37,158 nt of DNA from Muribaculaceae bacterium (lineage in GTDB: Bacteria; Bacteroidota; Bacteroidia; Bacteroidales; Muribaculaceae). A program made the position numbers and the translations under genes. This document shows positions 7,886-15,215 of this stretch, piece after piece. The stretch is from positions 1 to 37,158 of the forward strand of contig VSPN01000027.1 of assembly GCA_009775355.1 (NCBI GenBank), written 5' to 3'. Below the pieces are notes generated by a model, which searched no databases, was not told the origin of the DNA, and saw only the letters and a program-made list of their open reading frames with translations. How positions within the stretch are numbered: the stretch's first letter is position 1; each line of letters starts with the position of its first letter.

Positions 7886-10345
7886 TCAGGCCGGATCGAC
7901 GTCATAATAGACCTGTGTTGATTTCATTTCCGGCATGGCGGCCGCCTGTGAGTAAATCATTTCAAGCAGTTCCTTGACTTTCTTCATCGAGGCATTGGCC
8001 TCGATCTTGAGCATGAATGACTGGATGTACCAGAGTGCGACGCGGCTCACAAACGGTTTGACCGGTCCGAGCACCCTGTTGCCGAAAATACTCCGCAGGA
8101 GCACCGAGTATCTTGCGGCGGCACGGTCGGCGGCAGCCGAGTCTTTGTTGCGCAAGTAGATGTTGATGACTTTGGTGAACGGCGGATATCGGTATTTTTC
8201 ACGCTCCGTTATTTCTCGGTCATAATATTCTCTGTATGAATGTCGCCGCACGAATTCAAGCACAGGGTTCGACGGATCGGTAGTCTGTATTATGACTGTG
8301 CCTTTCTCTTTGCGACGTCCGGCGCGTCCGGACACCTGCTCGAGCATGTTGAATGCCCGCTCGTTGCTCCTGAAGTCGGGAAAACTCAGCAGGGTGTCGG
8401 CGTTAACGACAGCGGCCACGCGCACATCACCGAAGTCGAGCCCCTTGGTCACCATCTGTGTGCCGACAAGAATATCGGTGTCGTGACGGGCGAATTCCTC
8501 GATTATCTCCTGATGGGAGTCTTTGTTGCGCGTGGTGTCAAGATCCATCCGCGATACCCGGCTGTCGGGAAAGACCTGATGCACTTCCTCGGCAATGCGT
8601 TCTGTGCCGTATCCGAATATGTCGATGCTGTTCTGTCCGCATGCTGGGCATATGGAGGGCAGATTGTGCGAGAATCCGCAATAATGGCATTTCAGCAGGT
8701 TGGAAAACTTGTGGTAGACAAGCGACACGTCGCAGTTCTCGCATTTCGGAATCCATCCGCATTGGCGGCACACGACGACTGGGGCGAATCCGCGTCTGTT
8801 CTGGAAAATTATGGCCTGACGGTTGTTTTCGAGCGACTTGCGGATTTCGCTGACGAGCCGTGAAGAGAGAATGCCGGTGTTCAGCTTCTTTTTTCGCTGG
8901 TCGCGCATGTCCACGATCTCGACGTCGGGAAGCACAGACCCCTCATATCGTTCAGACAGTGTCACAAGGCCGTATTTGCCGTTGAGTGCCTTGTAGTATG
9001 TCTCGACCGACGGAGTGGCCGAGCCGAGAAGGACTTTGGCCCCGTGCATCGTGGCCAGCATCATGGCGGTGTCGCGTGCATTGTAGCGTGGAGCCGGATC
9101 AAACTGCTTGAAGCTGCTCTCATGTTCTTCGTCGACTATCACAAGCCCAAGGTGCGCGAAGGGGAGAAAGACTGACGAACGCGCTCCGAGCACTACAAGC
9201 GGCTCGTTGCCTGACAACAGACGTTTCCATATGTCGACTCTCTCGCTGTCGGAGAATTTCGAGTGATACACGAGCAGACGGCCGCCCAGCACCGTCCTGA
9301 GGCGGTCGGTTAGCTGCGTGGTAAGCGATATCTCGGGAACAAGATAGAGAACCTGATTGCCGTCGTGAAGCGCCGACGCTATGAGGTGGGAGTATATTTC
9401 GGTCTTGCCGCTTCCGGTCACTCCGTGAAGCATAACTGTCTGCTTGTCGCGGAATCCGGATCTGATCTCTCCGAGAGCCGTCTGCTGCGCGGCTGAAAGG
9501 GGAGAGGGGGCGCTGTGTCCCTCCTGCCGGCCGTTGAATCGGTTGATCGTGCGTTTCTCCTGACGCATCACGCCCTTGTCGACGAGAGCTTTCAGTATGC
9601 CGGGAGTGATGCCGACGGTCTTGATGAGTTCCTGCCGGGTCACATCGCGGAGTTTGCCGTTTGGCGACATCCATCCCGACAGGTCGAGATAGGCGATCAG
9701 CGTTTTCTCCTGCTGCCGCGACCTGCGTGTCATGTCGAAGAATCCATGTAGGGTCTCGTGGTCTCCGCGCAGGGCGTTCAGTTCTATGTAGGTCTCTTTG
9801 CGGGCGTGATATTTTTCTACTATCTTTTCATCGATATTCACTATGCCTGCGTCAAGGAGACGGCTTATTATGCCTGTGGCATCCTTGACTTTGAGTTCCG
9901 ACTCGATCTCGGACACACGCATACGTTTGCGCTCTTCGAGCAGCATGACGACCAGTGCCTGCCGTTCTGTAAGTTTCACTCCCTCCGGAGTGCCGAAGTC
10001 TTCGTTGAGAGATACGAACGTGTCGCTTTCCGGTTTTAGTCCCGATGGAACTGCGGCTTTAAAAACCTCGCCGAGAGGGGCGAGGTAATATTCGGATATC
10101 CATTTCCAGAGTCTGAGCTGCGGATATCGTGTGATCGGCCGAGGATCGAGCAAAGCCATAATCGGCTTTACTTCATAACCCGGATCGTCGGAGTGCATGC
10201 GGTCGACAATCCCGGTGTAATACTTTTTCTTGCCGAACTGCACGAGAACGCGCGAACCGGTCTGCATATCGGCTTCTGATCCAGCCGGTACGGCATACGT
10301 GAACGTGCCCCTCAGAGGCAATGGGAGAATTATTTCTGCATACAT
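7886..10345 (-). CDS. priA: Primosomal protein N' (replication restart helicase PriA)
   Basis: The 3'-5' DNA helicase that reloads the replisome at collapsed forks. The N-terminal DNA-binding domain begins MYAEIILPLPLRGTFTYAVP. The helicase core has Walker A GVTGSGKT (308-315), DEEH (405-408), LLGSATPSVETY and the later motif QMVTKGLDF. Eight cysteines at 526, 529, 535, 538, 553, 556, 566 and 569 form the two zinc sites that PriA inserts between its helicase lobes. From ATG 10345 the protein is 819 aa, a typical length. A reading frame reaching 10462 would add 39 residues and run through the divergent promoter region, so it is rejected. A TATCTTTG box sits only 5 nt upstream of the chosen ATG, so the mRNA may be nearly leaderless. 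Confidence 0.95.
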   Translation of the reverse strand: MYAEIILPLPLRGTFTYAVPAGSEADMQTGSRVLVQFGKKKYYTGIVDRMHSDDPGYEVKPIMALLDPRPITRYPQLRLWKWISEYYLAPLGEVFKAAVPSGLKPESDTFVSLNEDFGTPEGVKLTERQALVVMLLEERKRMRVSEIESELKVKDATGIISRLLDAGIVNIDEKIVEKYHARKETYIELNALRGDHETLHGFFDMTRRSRQQEKTLIAYLDLSGWMSPNGKLRDVTRQELIKTVGITPGILKALVDKGVMRQEKRTINRFNGRQEGHSAPSPLSAAQQTALGEIRSGFRDKQTVMLHGVTGSGKTEIYSHLIASALHDGNQVLYLVPEISLTTQLTDRLRTVLGGRLLVYHSKFSDSERVDIWKRLLSGNEPLVVLGARSSVFLPFAHLGLVIVDEEHESSFKQFDPAPRYNARDTAMMLATMHGAKVLLGSATPSVETYYKALNGKYGLVTLSERYEGSVLPDVEIVDMRDQRKKKLNTGILSSRLVSEIRKSLENNRQAIIFQNRRGFAPVVVCRQCGWIPKCENCDVSLVYHKFSNLLKCHYCGFSHNLPSICPACGQNSIDIFGYGTERIAEEVHQVFPDSRVSRMDLDTTRNKDSHQEIIEEFARHDTDILVGTQMVTKGLDFGDVRVAAVVNADTLLSFPDFRSNERAFNMLEQVSGRAGRRKEKGTVIIQTTDPSNPVLEFVRRHSYREYYDREITEREKYRYPPFTKVINIYLRNKDSAAADRAAARYSVLLRSIFGNRVLGPVKPFVSRVALWYIQSFMLKIEANASMKKVKELLEMIYSQAAAMPEMKSTQVYYDVDPA

Positions 10346-10350
10346 CACTG

Positions 10351-10358
10351 CAAAGATA
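10351..10358 (-). promoter_or_regulatory. Candidate -7 promoter box for priA
   Basis: On the minus strand this reads TATCTTTG, a full match to TAnnTTTG. No convincing TTTG was found about 20 nt upstream. It lies 5 nt before the priA ATG, so transcription would start at or very near the start codon. It may also drive the downstream bioA-bioF-bioGC genes. Confidence 0.5.
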
Positions 10359-10380
10359 AGGATTTTCCAAGAATTTTCAT

Positions 10381-10388
10381 TAATTTTG
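10381..10388 (+). promoter_or_regulatory. Candidate -7 promoter box for the tandem barrel genes
   Basis: TAATTTTG matches the Bacteroidetes -7 box and lies 24 nt before ATG 10413, leaving a leader of about 18 nt. The -33 element is weak. Together with the box at 10351-10358 it makes this a divergent promoter region. Confidence 0.55.
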
Positions 10389-10412
10389 CCTGTATAAACA
10401 AATTCACGTGTT

Positions 10413-11027
10413 ATGACTAAGACTAAACTTTCCATCGTAGTGTTGCTGGTCGCACTTTTCATCGGCTTTTCAGCTCAGGCGAAATTCGGATTCGGACCCA
10501 AAGTCGGCATGAACATAAACAAGATGCACTTCAGCGGCGAGAAACTTCTTGATTCCGACAACCGTTGCGGCTTCACGGGCGGTCTTACCGCCGAGTATAT
10601 CGCTCCCGTGCTTGGACTTGGCGTTGACGTGTCGCTCATGTATGCGCACATGAAGACCTCGGTTGCGGTAGAGAACGGCCCCTCGGAGAATGTCAGTGGC
10701 AATTTTTTTGAGATTCCCGTGCATCTGAAATACAAGATCGGCATCCCGGCTGTGGAATCGATCATCGCTCCCTACATCTTCACAGGACCTTCGGTGGCTT
10801 TCAAGCTCAGCGGTGGGAACAGTTATTTCGACACCAAGAAGACCCAGTGGGGCTGGGATCTCGGTCTTGGTCTTGAGCTGGTGAGACACCTTCAGGTCGG
10901 AGCCGGTTACACTTTCGGCATCAACAAGATCGCCAGTGTTGTTACTGCAGATTACGGTGTCAGCACAGGTCACGAGATCAAGGTCAAGAACAATTACTGG
11001 ACTGTCACTGCAGCCTGGATGTTCTGA
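10413..11027 (+). CDS. PorT-like outer membrane beta-barrel protein, copy 1
   Basis: A 204-residue exported barrel. The signal peptide (basic MTKTK, hydrophobic core, cut after SAQA) is followed by KFGFGPKVGMN, the opening strand typical of the PorT/OMP_b-brl family. Alternating strands continue to a C-terminal TVTAAWMF, ending in phenylalanine as barrels do. Members of this family are abundant in Bacteroidetes and mostly have no assigned substrate. The gene begins after a -7 box and lies 40 nt before a paralogue of the same length. Only one cysteine (in DNRCGF) is found in the mature part. The exact role is unknown. Confidence 0.82.
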   Translation: MTKTKLSIVVLLVALFIGFSAQAKFGFGPKVGMNINKMHFSGEKLLDSDNRCGFTGGLTAEYIAPVLGLGVDVSLMYAHMKTSVAVENGPSENVSGNFFEIPVHLKYKIGIPAVESIIAPYIFTGPSVAFKLSGGNSYFDTKKTQWGWDLGLGLELVRHLQVGAGYTFGINKIASVVTADYGVSTGHEIKVKNNYWTVTAAWMF

Positions 11028-11067
11028 TGATGAAGACCGGGGATTCCGGTTTAATCACAATTAGCGT

Positions 11068-11676
11068 ATGAAAAAAATACTTTTGACATTATTCTGTTTG
11101 GCCGTGGCTTTCGGAGCCTCGGCCAAATTCCGTTGGGGACCTTCGGTAGGCGCCAATTTCCCCTATTACTATTGGGAACAGAATCTCGTCGGCTCGACAA
11201 CGCTTGCCGGGTTCAGTGCGGGTGTTCAGTGCGAGCTTATGATTCCAGGCATCGGATTCGGTGTCGATTTCGGCCTGAGATATGCCAACAGGGGAGGACG
11301 TGTGGCTTTTGGCGATCAGTATGTATGGTCATCGGATGGAATCGGCACGGTGGATCTGCGCCTCCAGACAATCCAGATTCCTGTCAACCTGCGTTTCAAA
11401 TGGACAAGAATGAACGGTATAGAGAATTATGTTGCGCCGTTCGTGTATGCCGGGCCCGAATTCAATTTCAATGTAGCCAACACGAAATGCGACGCCGTGA
11501 AGCGAGCTGGAGCATCGGTCGGCCTTGGCGTCGGCCTCGGTGCTGAATTATTCAAGAGGTATCAGCTTTCGGGCGGATATGTCTGGGATGTGACTTACGA
11601 TGTCAAGACTCATAAGCTTGATGAGTTCAGCGCGCGTCTTGAGGGCTGGGTTGTAAATTTTGCAGTTTTGTTTTAA
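11068..11676 (+). CDS. PorT-like outer membrane beta-barrel protein, copy 2
   Basis: A 202-residue paralogue of the previous gene. The signal peptide MKKILLTLFCLAVAFGASA is followed by KFRWGPSVGANF, which parallels the KFGFGPKVGMN of copy 1. Strand spacing, length and the closing segment (EGWVVNFAVLF, terminal Phe) also match, so the two probably arose by tandem duplication and have since diverged strongly. It lacks a promoter box of its own in the 40-nt gap and is likely co-transcribed with copy 1. Transcription would then run towards the palindromic element that begins 60 nt downstream. Substrate unknown. Confidence 0.82.
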   Translation: MKKILLTLFCLAVAFGASAKFRWGPSVGANFPYYYWEQNLVGSTTLAGFSAGVQCELMIPGIGFGVDFGLRYANRGGRVAFGDQYVWSSDGIGTVDLRLQTIQIPVNLRFKWTRMNGIENYVAPFVYAGPEFNFNVANTKCDAVKRAGASVGLGVGLGAELFKRYQLSGGYVWDVTYDVKTHKLDEFSARLEGWVVNFAVLF

Positions 11677-11680
11677 CCAT

Positions 11681-11726
11681 TCCTGGCTGGTCAGCTTTAG
11701 TGTCTGACTTTATGGCCGGGAAGCTG
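11681..11726 (+). terminator. Weak hairpin after the barrel genes
   Basis: TTCCTGGC and GCCGGGAA can pair (one G-T wobble) around an inner GGTCAG/CTGACT stem, 4 nt after the barrel stop codon. There is no U-rich tail, so termination is possible but not well supported. Confidence 0.35.
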
Positions 11727-11735
11727 TTATTACGA

Positions 11736-12069
11736 AGACCCCATCCCACAAAAAATGTTAATGCAGGGGTCGCAGATTTCGGTCATATTTGACCTTGCAG
11801 GTGAAGGAGCATAGCGGGCTATGCGACAGAACCAAAAGGTCAAAGATGGCCGGAAGCTGCGAGGATGCACGAACATGATTTGCCGGAGGAGTGTTCATTT
11901 TATAGTTATTTTAACTAAAATTTATTCAAGTTACCCCTGCCCGGCGTCTTTTCAGTAAATTCCGCCAAGTCTCATCGGTCGTGTAGCACGCTACACTCCC
12001 TCTTCAACTTGCGGAATTTCCTCGAAAATACGCCGCCCCTGCATTAACATTTTTTGTGGGATGGGGTCT
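11736..12069. repeat. 334-bp MITE-like element with 34-bp perfect terminal inverted repeats and nested hairpins
   Basis: This accounts for most of the 423-bp gene-free gap. The left end (11736-11769) and right end (12036-12069) are exact reverse complements over 34 nt, beginning AGACCCCATCCCAC and ending GCAGGGG. Inside are two long hairpins. The left has arms 11771-11796 and 11836-11861 (22 of 26 paired positions match, most differences being wobbles) around an apical stem 11809-11814/11819-11824. The right has arms 11942-11970 and 12007-12035 around an apical stem 11981-11987/11990-11996. A small dyad (TAGTTA-TTT-TAACTA) lies at 11903-11917. The two halves resemble each other in inverted orientation. 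No reading frame fits and no target-site duplication is evident. It could be a non-autonomous mobile element or a structured RNA. Confidence 0.8.
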
Positions 12070-12072
12070 AAT

Positions 12073-12090
12073 ACCCTGTCATGTCAGGGT
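12073..12090 (+). other. Small hairpin between the palindromic element and the DUF59 gene
   Basis: ACCCTG (12073-12078) and CAGGGT (12085-12090) pair perfectly around a 6-nt loop, followed by GGTTTTG and the ATG at 12100. It would lie in the leader of the DUF59 gene and could block or shape ribosome access. No promoter match was found in this gap. Confidence 0.4.
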
Positions 12091-12099
12091 GGTTTTGTT

Positions 12100-12450
12100 A
12101 TGGAAGAAATGGAAAAGATGGCTGCGCCTCAGAGTGACGAGGAACTGCGCATAACCGAAAAGGCCATAGAGATGCTGCGGACGGTATATGATCCGGAAAT
12201 CCCGGTCAATGTCTATGATCTTGGTCTTATCTATAAAATCGATTATACGGCGTCAGACAAGACTCTGCATGTCGACATGACGCTCACCGCGCCCTCCTGT
12301 CCGGCGGCTGATTTTATCCTTGAGGATGTAAGACAGAAGCTGGTCAGCATCAAGGGTCCGGATAAGGTCGATCTGCGCCTTGTGTTCGAGCCTGTGTGGT
12401 GCAACGACATGATGTCGGAGGAGGCCAAGCTTGAGTTGGGTTTCCTCTGA
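12100..12450 (+). CDS. DUF59/MIP18 Fe-S assembly protein (SufT-like)
   Basis: A 116-residue protein of the MIP18/PaaD/SufT family, which helps mature Fe-S proteins. The core has TVYDPEIPVNVYDLGLIY (about 28-45) and LTAPSCPAADFILEDV, with C67 as the conserved cysteine. A second cysteine, C101, is in EPVWCNDMM. Small DUF59 proteins of this size usually accompany SUF systems, but no other suf gene is in the window. ATG 12100 is chosen. A frame opening at 12061 would start inside the terminal repeat of the adjacent element and add 13 unrelated residues. ATG 12109 is also possible. The gene lies 99 nt before lpxH. Confidence 0.85.
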   Translation: MEEMEKMAAPQSDEELRITEKAIEMLRTVYDPEIPVNVYDLGLIYKIDYTASDKTLHVDMTLTAPSCPAADFILEDVRQKLVSIKGPDKVDLRLVFEPVWCNDMMSEEAKLELGFL

Positions 12451-12502
12451 AGTTGAGTTTTCTGAATTTTTCAAATCTATTTACTTCTCGCGTTGCTCCT
12501 CG

Positions 12503-12521
12503 CTCCGGATTCAGTCCGGAG
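12503..12521 (+). other. GC-rich hairpin between the DUF59 gene and lpxH
   Basis: CTCCGGA and TCCGGAG form a perfect 7-bp stem with a TTCAG loop, and flanking CTC/GAG runs may extend it. No clear U-run follows, so it may be a weak terminator or attenuator, or simply leader structure 29 nt before the GTG start of lpxH. Confidence 0.35.
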
Positions 12522-12549
12522 GTGAGAGGGGGTCTTATTCTGACGAGCT

Positions 12550-13323
12550 GTGACAGCATATTTTCTAAGTGACCTGCATCTTGGTGCCCCCTATTTCTCT
12601 GACTCCCATGAGGCGGAGAAGAGAGTTGTCGGTTTTCTTGACTCGATCAGGCATGACGCCGATGCCATATTCCTTCTCGGCGATATACTTGATTATTGGT
12701 ACGAGTACCGTTATGTCGTGCCCCGGGGTTTTGTGCGTTTCTTCGGCAAGCTGGCGGAACTGGCCGACAGCGGAGTGAGGATAGTATGGTATATAGGCAA
12801 TCATGACATCTGGATCTACGATTATCTGCCCTCGGAAATCGGTATTGAAGTGATCGACGGTTACTCGGTCGAGCAACTTGACGGGCATAAGTTTCTTATG
12901 ACTCACGGCGACGGAATAGGACGTCTCAAACCATCTTTCAAATTGCTTAGAAAGCTGTTCAGAAACAGGATCTGTCAGAAGATGTTTTCGGCCATCCACC
13001 CACGCTGGACAGTTCCGTTCGCATATAACTGGAGCCGTCATTCAAGAAAGATCGAGGGACCGTCGGATGCAGACGCAGAGCGAATGATGGAAAATATCAT
13101 TACTTTTACTCGTGATTACAAGGCGGAGCATCCTGATGTGGATTATTATATATTCGGTCATCTGCATCTGTTTGTCGACAGGGAGGTGGCGCCGGGTGCC
13201 AGAATGCTCGTCCTCGGAGAGTGGATCGCAAGGTATTCGTATGCGCGCTGGGATGGCTCGGAACTGTCGCTCCATGTCTGGAACGGACGGTCCGGAACCG
13301 TCCATGACAATACACGCACATGA
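12550..13323 (+). CDS. lpxH: UDP-2,3-diacylglucosamine diphosphatase (LpxH-like)
   Basis: A calcineurin-like metallophosphatase of lipid A synthesis that hydrolyses UDP-2,3-diacylglucosamine to lipid X. The metal ligands are visible in order: D8 and H10 (SDLHLG), D45 (LGDILDYW), N84 and H85 (GNHD), H119 (THGDG), H204 and H206 (FGHLH). The length (257 aa) and the WSRHSRKI segment fit the Bacteroidetes LpxH-like group. The start is GTG at 12550, six codons before the invariant SDLH, and no ATG is available at a sensible distance. It acts at the inner face of the inner membrane. A terminator follows 36 nt after the stop. Substrate assignment rests on family only. Confidence 0.85.
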   Translation: MTAYFLSDLHLGAPYFSDSHEAEKRVVGFLDSIRHDADAIFLLGDILDYWYEYRYVVPRGFVRFFGKLAELADSGVRIVWYIGNHDIWIYDYLPSEIGIEVIDGYSVEQLDGHKFLMTHGDGIGRLKPSFKLLRKLFRNRICQKMFSAIHPRWTVPFAYNWSRHSRKIEGPSDADAERMMENIITFTRDYKAEHPDVDYYIFGHLHLFVDREVAPGARMLVLGEWIARYSYARWDGSELSLHVWNGRSGTVHDNTRT

Positions 13324-13358
13324 TCCGTCTGTTTCCCTCGAGACTGGATGTGAAATCA

Positions 13359-13392
13359 TAAAAGGCGCGGCCGTCACGGTCGTGCCTTTTAT
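13359..13392 (+). terminator. Terminator after lpxH
   Basis: AAAAGGC and GCCTTTT pair around an inner GGCCG/CGGTC stem, with A and T runs forming the base. It is 36 nt after the lpxH stop and could work in both directions. Confidence 0.75.
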
Positions 13393-13550
13393 AAGTTTCT
13401 ACAGGTAAAAAATCTTAAGGTAAAAAAGATTGTATTTTTAGTCACTGCAAATTTATCGCTTTTTAATCTTATAGCCAAATTAATAGACTCTAAAATCGAG
13501 AAAGCTGTTGCATAACATCTTTTTGCTCAAGACTGCGTCGTGACGGAGTC

Positions 13551-13781
13551 TTATTCTTCACCTTGTTGGCGTTCCCTTTTGAGCAGGAAGAACCGTAGAA
13601 GAACGATTATAAACACTTCCGACAGGAACACGATTATGAGCCGTGCGGTTTCGCCTCGGGCTATGAGTTCGGGCGCGAACCATACGGTCATTCCGAATAG
13701 ATAGACCAGCAGCAATGCGGGCATCCATGTGGATCTACGAATCTTTTTCCTGTCTTTGGGTCTGTTGGGTGACGGGTTCAT
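13551..13781 (-). CDS. Small two-helix membrane protein, unknown function
   Basis: A 76-residue protein with a highly basic N-terminus (NRPKDRKKIRR) and two hydrophobic segments, about residues 20-36 and 46-68, ending in a basic tail (LLKRERQQGEE). It overlaps the end of the upstream exonuclease gene by 47 nt if it begins at ATG 13781. An internal ATG at 13724 (MPALLLVYLF) would remove the overlap but lose the basic leader. The function is not recognised. Its position as last gene of the bioD-exonuclease run suggests co-transcription rather than a biotin role. A stem (AAGACT/AGTCTT) overlaps its stop codon but lacks a U-tract. Confidence 0.6.
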   Translation of the reverse strand: MNPSPNRPKDRKKIRRSTWMPALLLVYLFGMTVWFAPELIARGETARLIIVFLSEVFIIVLLRFFLLKRERQQGEE

Positions 13782-14442
13782 CGAATTCTCTGTAATATTT
13801 TGACTTCTTGTAGTCGAATCCTTCGTTGTTCAGGAAGTTGTATATGTGCAGGCATGCAAGCGCGTCGAGAGCCGCGTATTCCTGCTGGTGTGATGTCAGG
13901 ACAGGAGCTTCCCAGTTCGAGAGCCGCTGACCTTTTGATATTCTTTTGTCAAAAAGTATGCCGTAGATGCGCGAGAGGCTATTGTCGGCTATGTTGTAAC
14001 GCTTTACGTATGTCTGAAGATCGATGAAGCCGCCGGGTGTGAAACTGAATTTCTTGTTCAGATTGAGGAAGTCGTCATGTATCGAGACGCCTATCTTGAC
14101 AATGGCATTGTTTTCGAGAATGTCGGTGATGCATTGGGGAAGCCCTATATGGTTCAGCCGGAACAGGAATGTGTCTTCAAGAGTGGAGAGCTGAAGCAAC
14201 GATACGGAGTGCCTTTCACCACGGCGGAACGACGGCCTGGTCTCAGTGTCGAAACCTATAGTGTCGGTAGCAGACAGAATTTCTGCAGCTTTCACAGCGG
14301 ATTCCTCATCGTCGACTACAGTGATTTTCCCTGTATAGATCTCGGCCGGCAGTTCGGCAAGCTCGGTTTTGGTTATGGAGGTTTTCCATACAGTGTGACG
14401 TTCCTGTCGGTCTGTGCTGTTTATGTCTGTTGTTATGTCCAT
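13735..14442 (-). CDS. 3'-5' exonuclease of the DEDDy type (RNase D-like)
   Basis: A 235-residue nuclease domain. The DEDDy residues are readable: D65 and E67 in GFDTETRPSF, D123/D124 in SIHDDF, and Y189 with D193 in EYAALDALA. This is the RNase D/WRN-type exonuclease core without the HRDC domains of full RNase D. Bacteroidetes carry such single-domain proteins, and their substrates (RNA or DNA 3' ends) are not established. It follows bioD after 18 nt and shares 47 nt with the small membrane gene downstream, so the three genes look like one transcript. Confidence 0.88.
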   Translation of the reverse strand: MDITTDINSTDRQERHTVWKTSITKTELAELPAEIYTGKITVVDDEESAVKAAEILSATDTIGFDTETRPSFRRGERHSVSLLQLSTLEDTFLFRLNHIGLPQCITDILENNAIVKIGVSIHDDFLNLNKKFSFTPGGFIDLQTYVKRYNIADNSLSRIYGILFDKRISKGQRLSNWEAPVLTSHQQEYAALDALACLHIYNFLNNEGFDYKKSKYYREFDEPVTQQTQRQEKDS

Positions 14443-14460
14443 ATATCTTATGGCACATGC

Positions 14461-15141
14461 TCACGGCTTAAGAGTCTCCATTTCCATGAACTCCGTGCCT
14501 TCGAAGCGCATCTTGAGCCAATGCCTAATATATTTACGCGTATCTTCTGCAATTATTTTATCTTTGTCGAAATATGAATTGTAAATCACGGCTCTCAGTT
14601 CAATTCCGGCGTTTCTGATGGCTTCGAGAGCGAGCAGTGTGTGGCTTATCGATCCGAGTGCTCCGTTGGTGACAAGTACGGTCGGGAGCTTCCTTTCGCG
14701 CACGTAGTCTATGGTCAGATAGTCTCCTTTGAGCGGCACCATGAGGCCGCCGGCTCCCTCTATAAGCACTGTATCGTATTCGCGGACGAGTTCGTCGGCT
14801 GCTTCGTCGATCAGGTTAAGGTCGATTTCTCGTCCGTCTATACGGGCGGCGAGTTCAGGGCTGCATGGATATGAGAATATCTCGGGTGCGGTGATATGCA
14901 GCCTGTCGGCGGCTGTAGTGTCGATGCCCATGATGCGGCGGTGTATGGCGATGTCTTCGCTGAATCCGCTGTTGCCCGTCTGGACGAATTTCATTGTCAT
15001 CGCGCTTCCGCCGTTTTCGTTGATGCGCCGGGCGAGCCAGCCTGTGGCGTAACTCTTCCCTGCGTCTGTGTCAATGCCGGTCACAAAGATCTTGCGTGGC
15101 CACTTGGCCGTAATGTCGTTATTAGTGCTTGCGTTATTCAT
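14461..15141 (-). CDS. bioD: Dethiobiotin synthetase
   Basis: An ATP-dependent ligase that closes the ureido ring of dethiobiotin from DAPA and CO2. The P-loop is GIDTDAGKSY (22-31; the usual form is GTDTGVGKT), with K29. K51 in KFVQTG and the acidic motif IEGAGGLMVPL (127-137) are the other family hallmarks. At 226 aa it is normal, with about 15 extra N-terminal residues. It lies far from bioA/F/G-C (over 6 kb away) and has no obvious promoter of its own in the 74-nt gap after glyA, which holds a hairpin. The substitutions in the P-loop keep the GxxxxxGKS pattern, so activity is expected. Confidence 0.92.
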   Translation of the reverse strand: MNNASTNNDITAKWPRKIFVTGIDTDAGKSYATGWLARRINENGGSAMTMKFVQTGNSGFSEDIAIHRRIMGIDTTAADRLHITAPEIFSYPCSPELAARIDGREIDLNLIDEAADELVREYDTVLIEGAGGLMVPLKGDYLTIDYVRERKLPTVLVTNGALGSISHTLLALEAIRNAGIELRAVIYNSYFDKDKIIAEDTRKYIRHWLKMRFEGTEFMEMETLKP

Positions 15142-15176
15142 CGGCTTTCTGTGGGGTGGGGTATAAGGATTACAAA

Positions 15177-15214
15177 AGACTGACCCGGCGTGAGAGCCGG
15201 GTCAGTTGTTTTAT
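15177..15214 (-). terminator. Terminator after glyA
   Basis: ACTGACCCGGC and GCCGGGTCAGT form an 11-bp perfect stem with a 6-nt loop. On the minus strand it is followed by CTTTTGT. It sits just past the glyA stop and 40 nt before bioD, so it should limit read-through. Confidence 0.85.
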
Positions 15215-15215
15215 T

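Noticed and set aside
7861..7905. Longer bioA start overlapping the end of priA
   Set aside because: The added 15 residues are unlike BioA and would require a 20-nt overlap, whereas ATG 7860 begins at the conserved N-terminus.
10346..10462. 39-residue N-terminal extension of PriA
   Set aside because: It would cross the divergent promoter boxes, and PriA proteins start at the LPLP motif.
12061..12099. Start of the DUF59 gene inside the terminal repeat
   Set aside because: The residues it would add are encoded by the repeat end and are not family-like; ATG 12100 fits better.
11677..12099. Insertion sequence or CRISPR array in the large gene-free gap
   Set aside because: There is no transposase frame, and the repeats are inverted rather than direct and regularly spaced.
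13529..13552. Terminator for the 76-residue membrane protein gene
   Set aside because: The stem overlaps the stop codon and has no U-tract on the minus strand, so it was not listed as a terminator.
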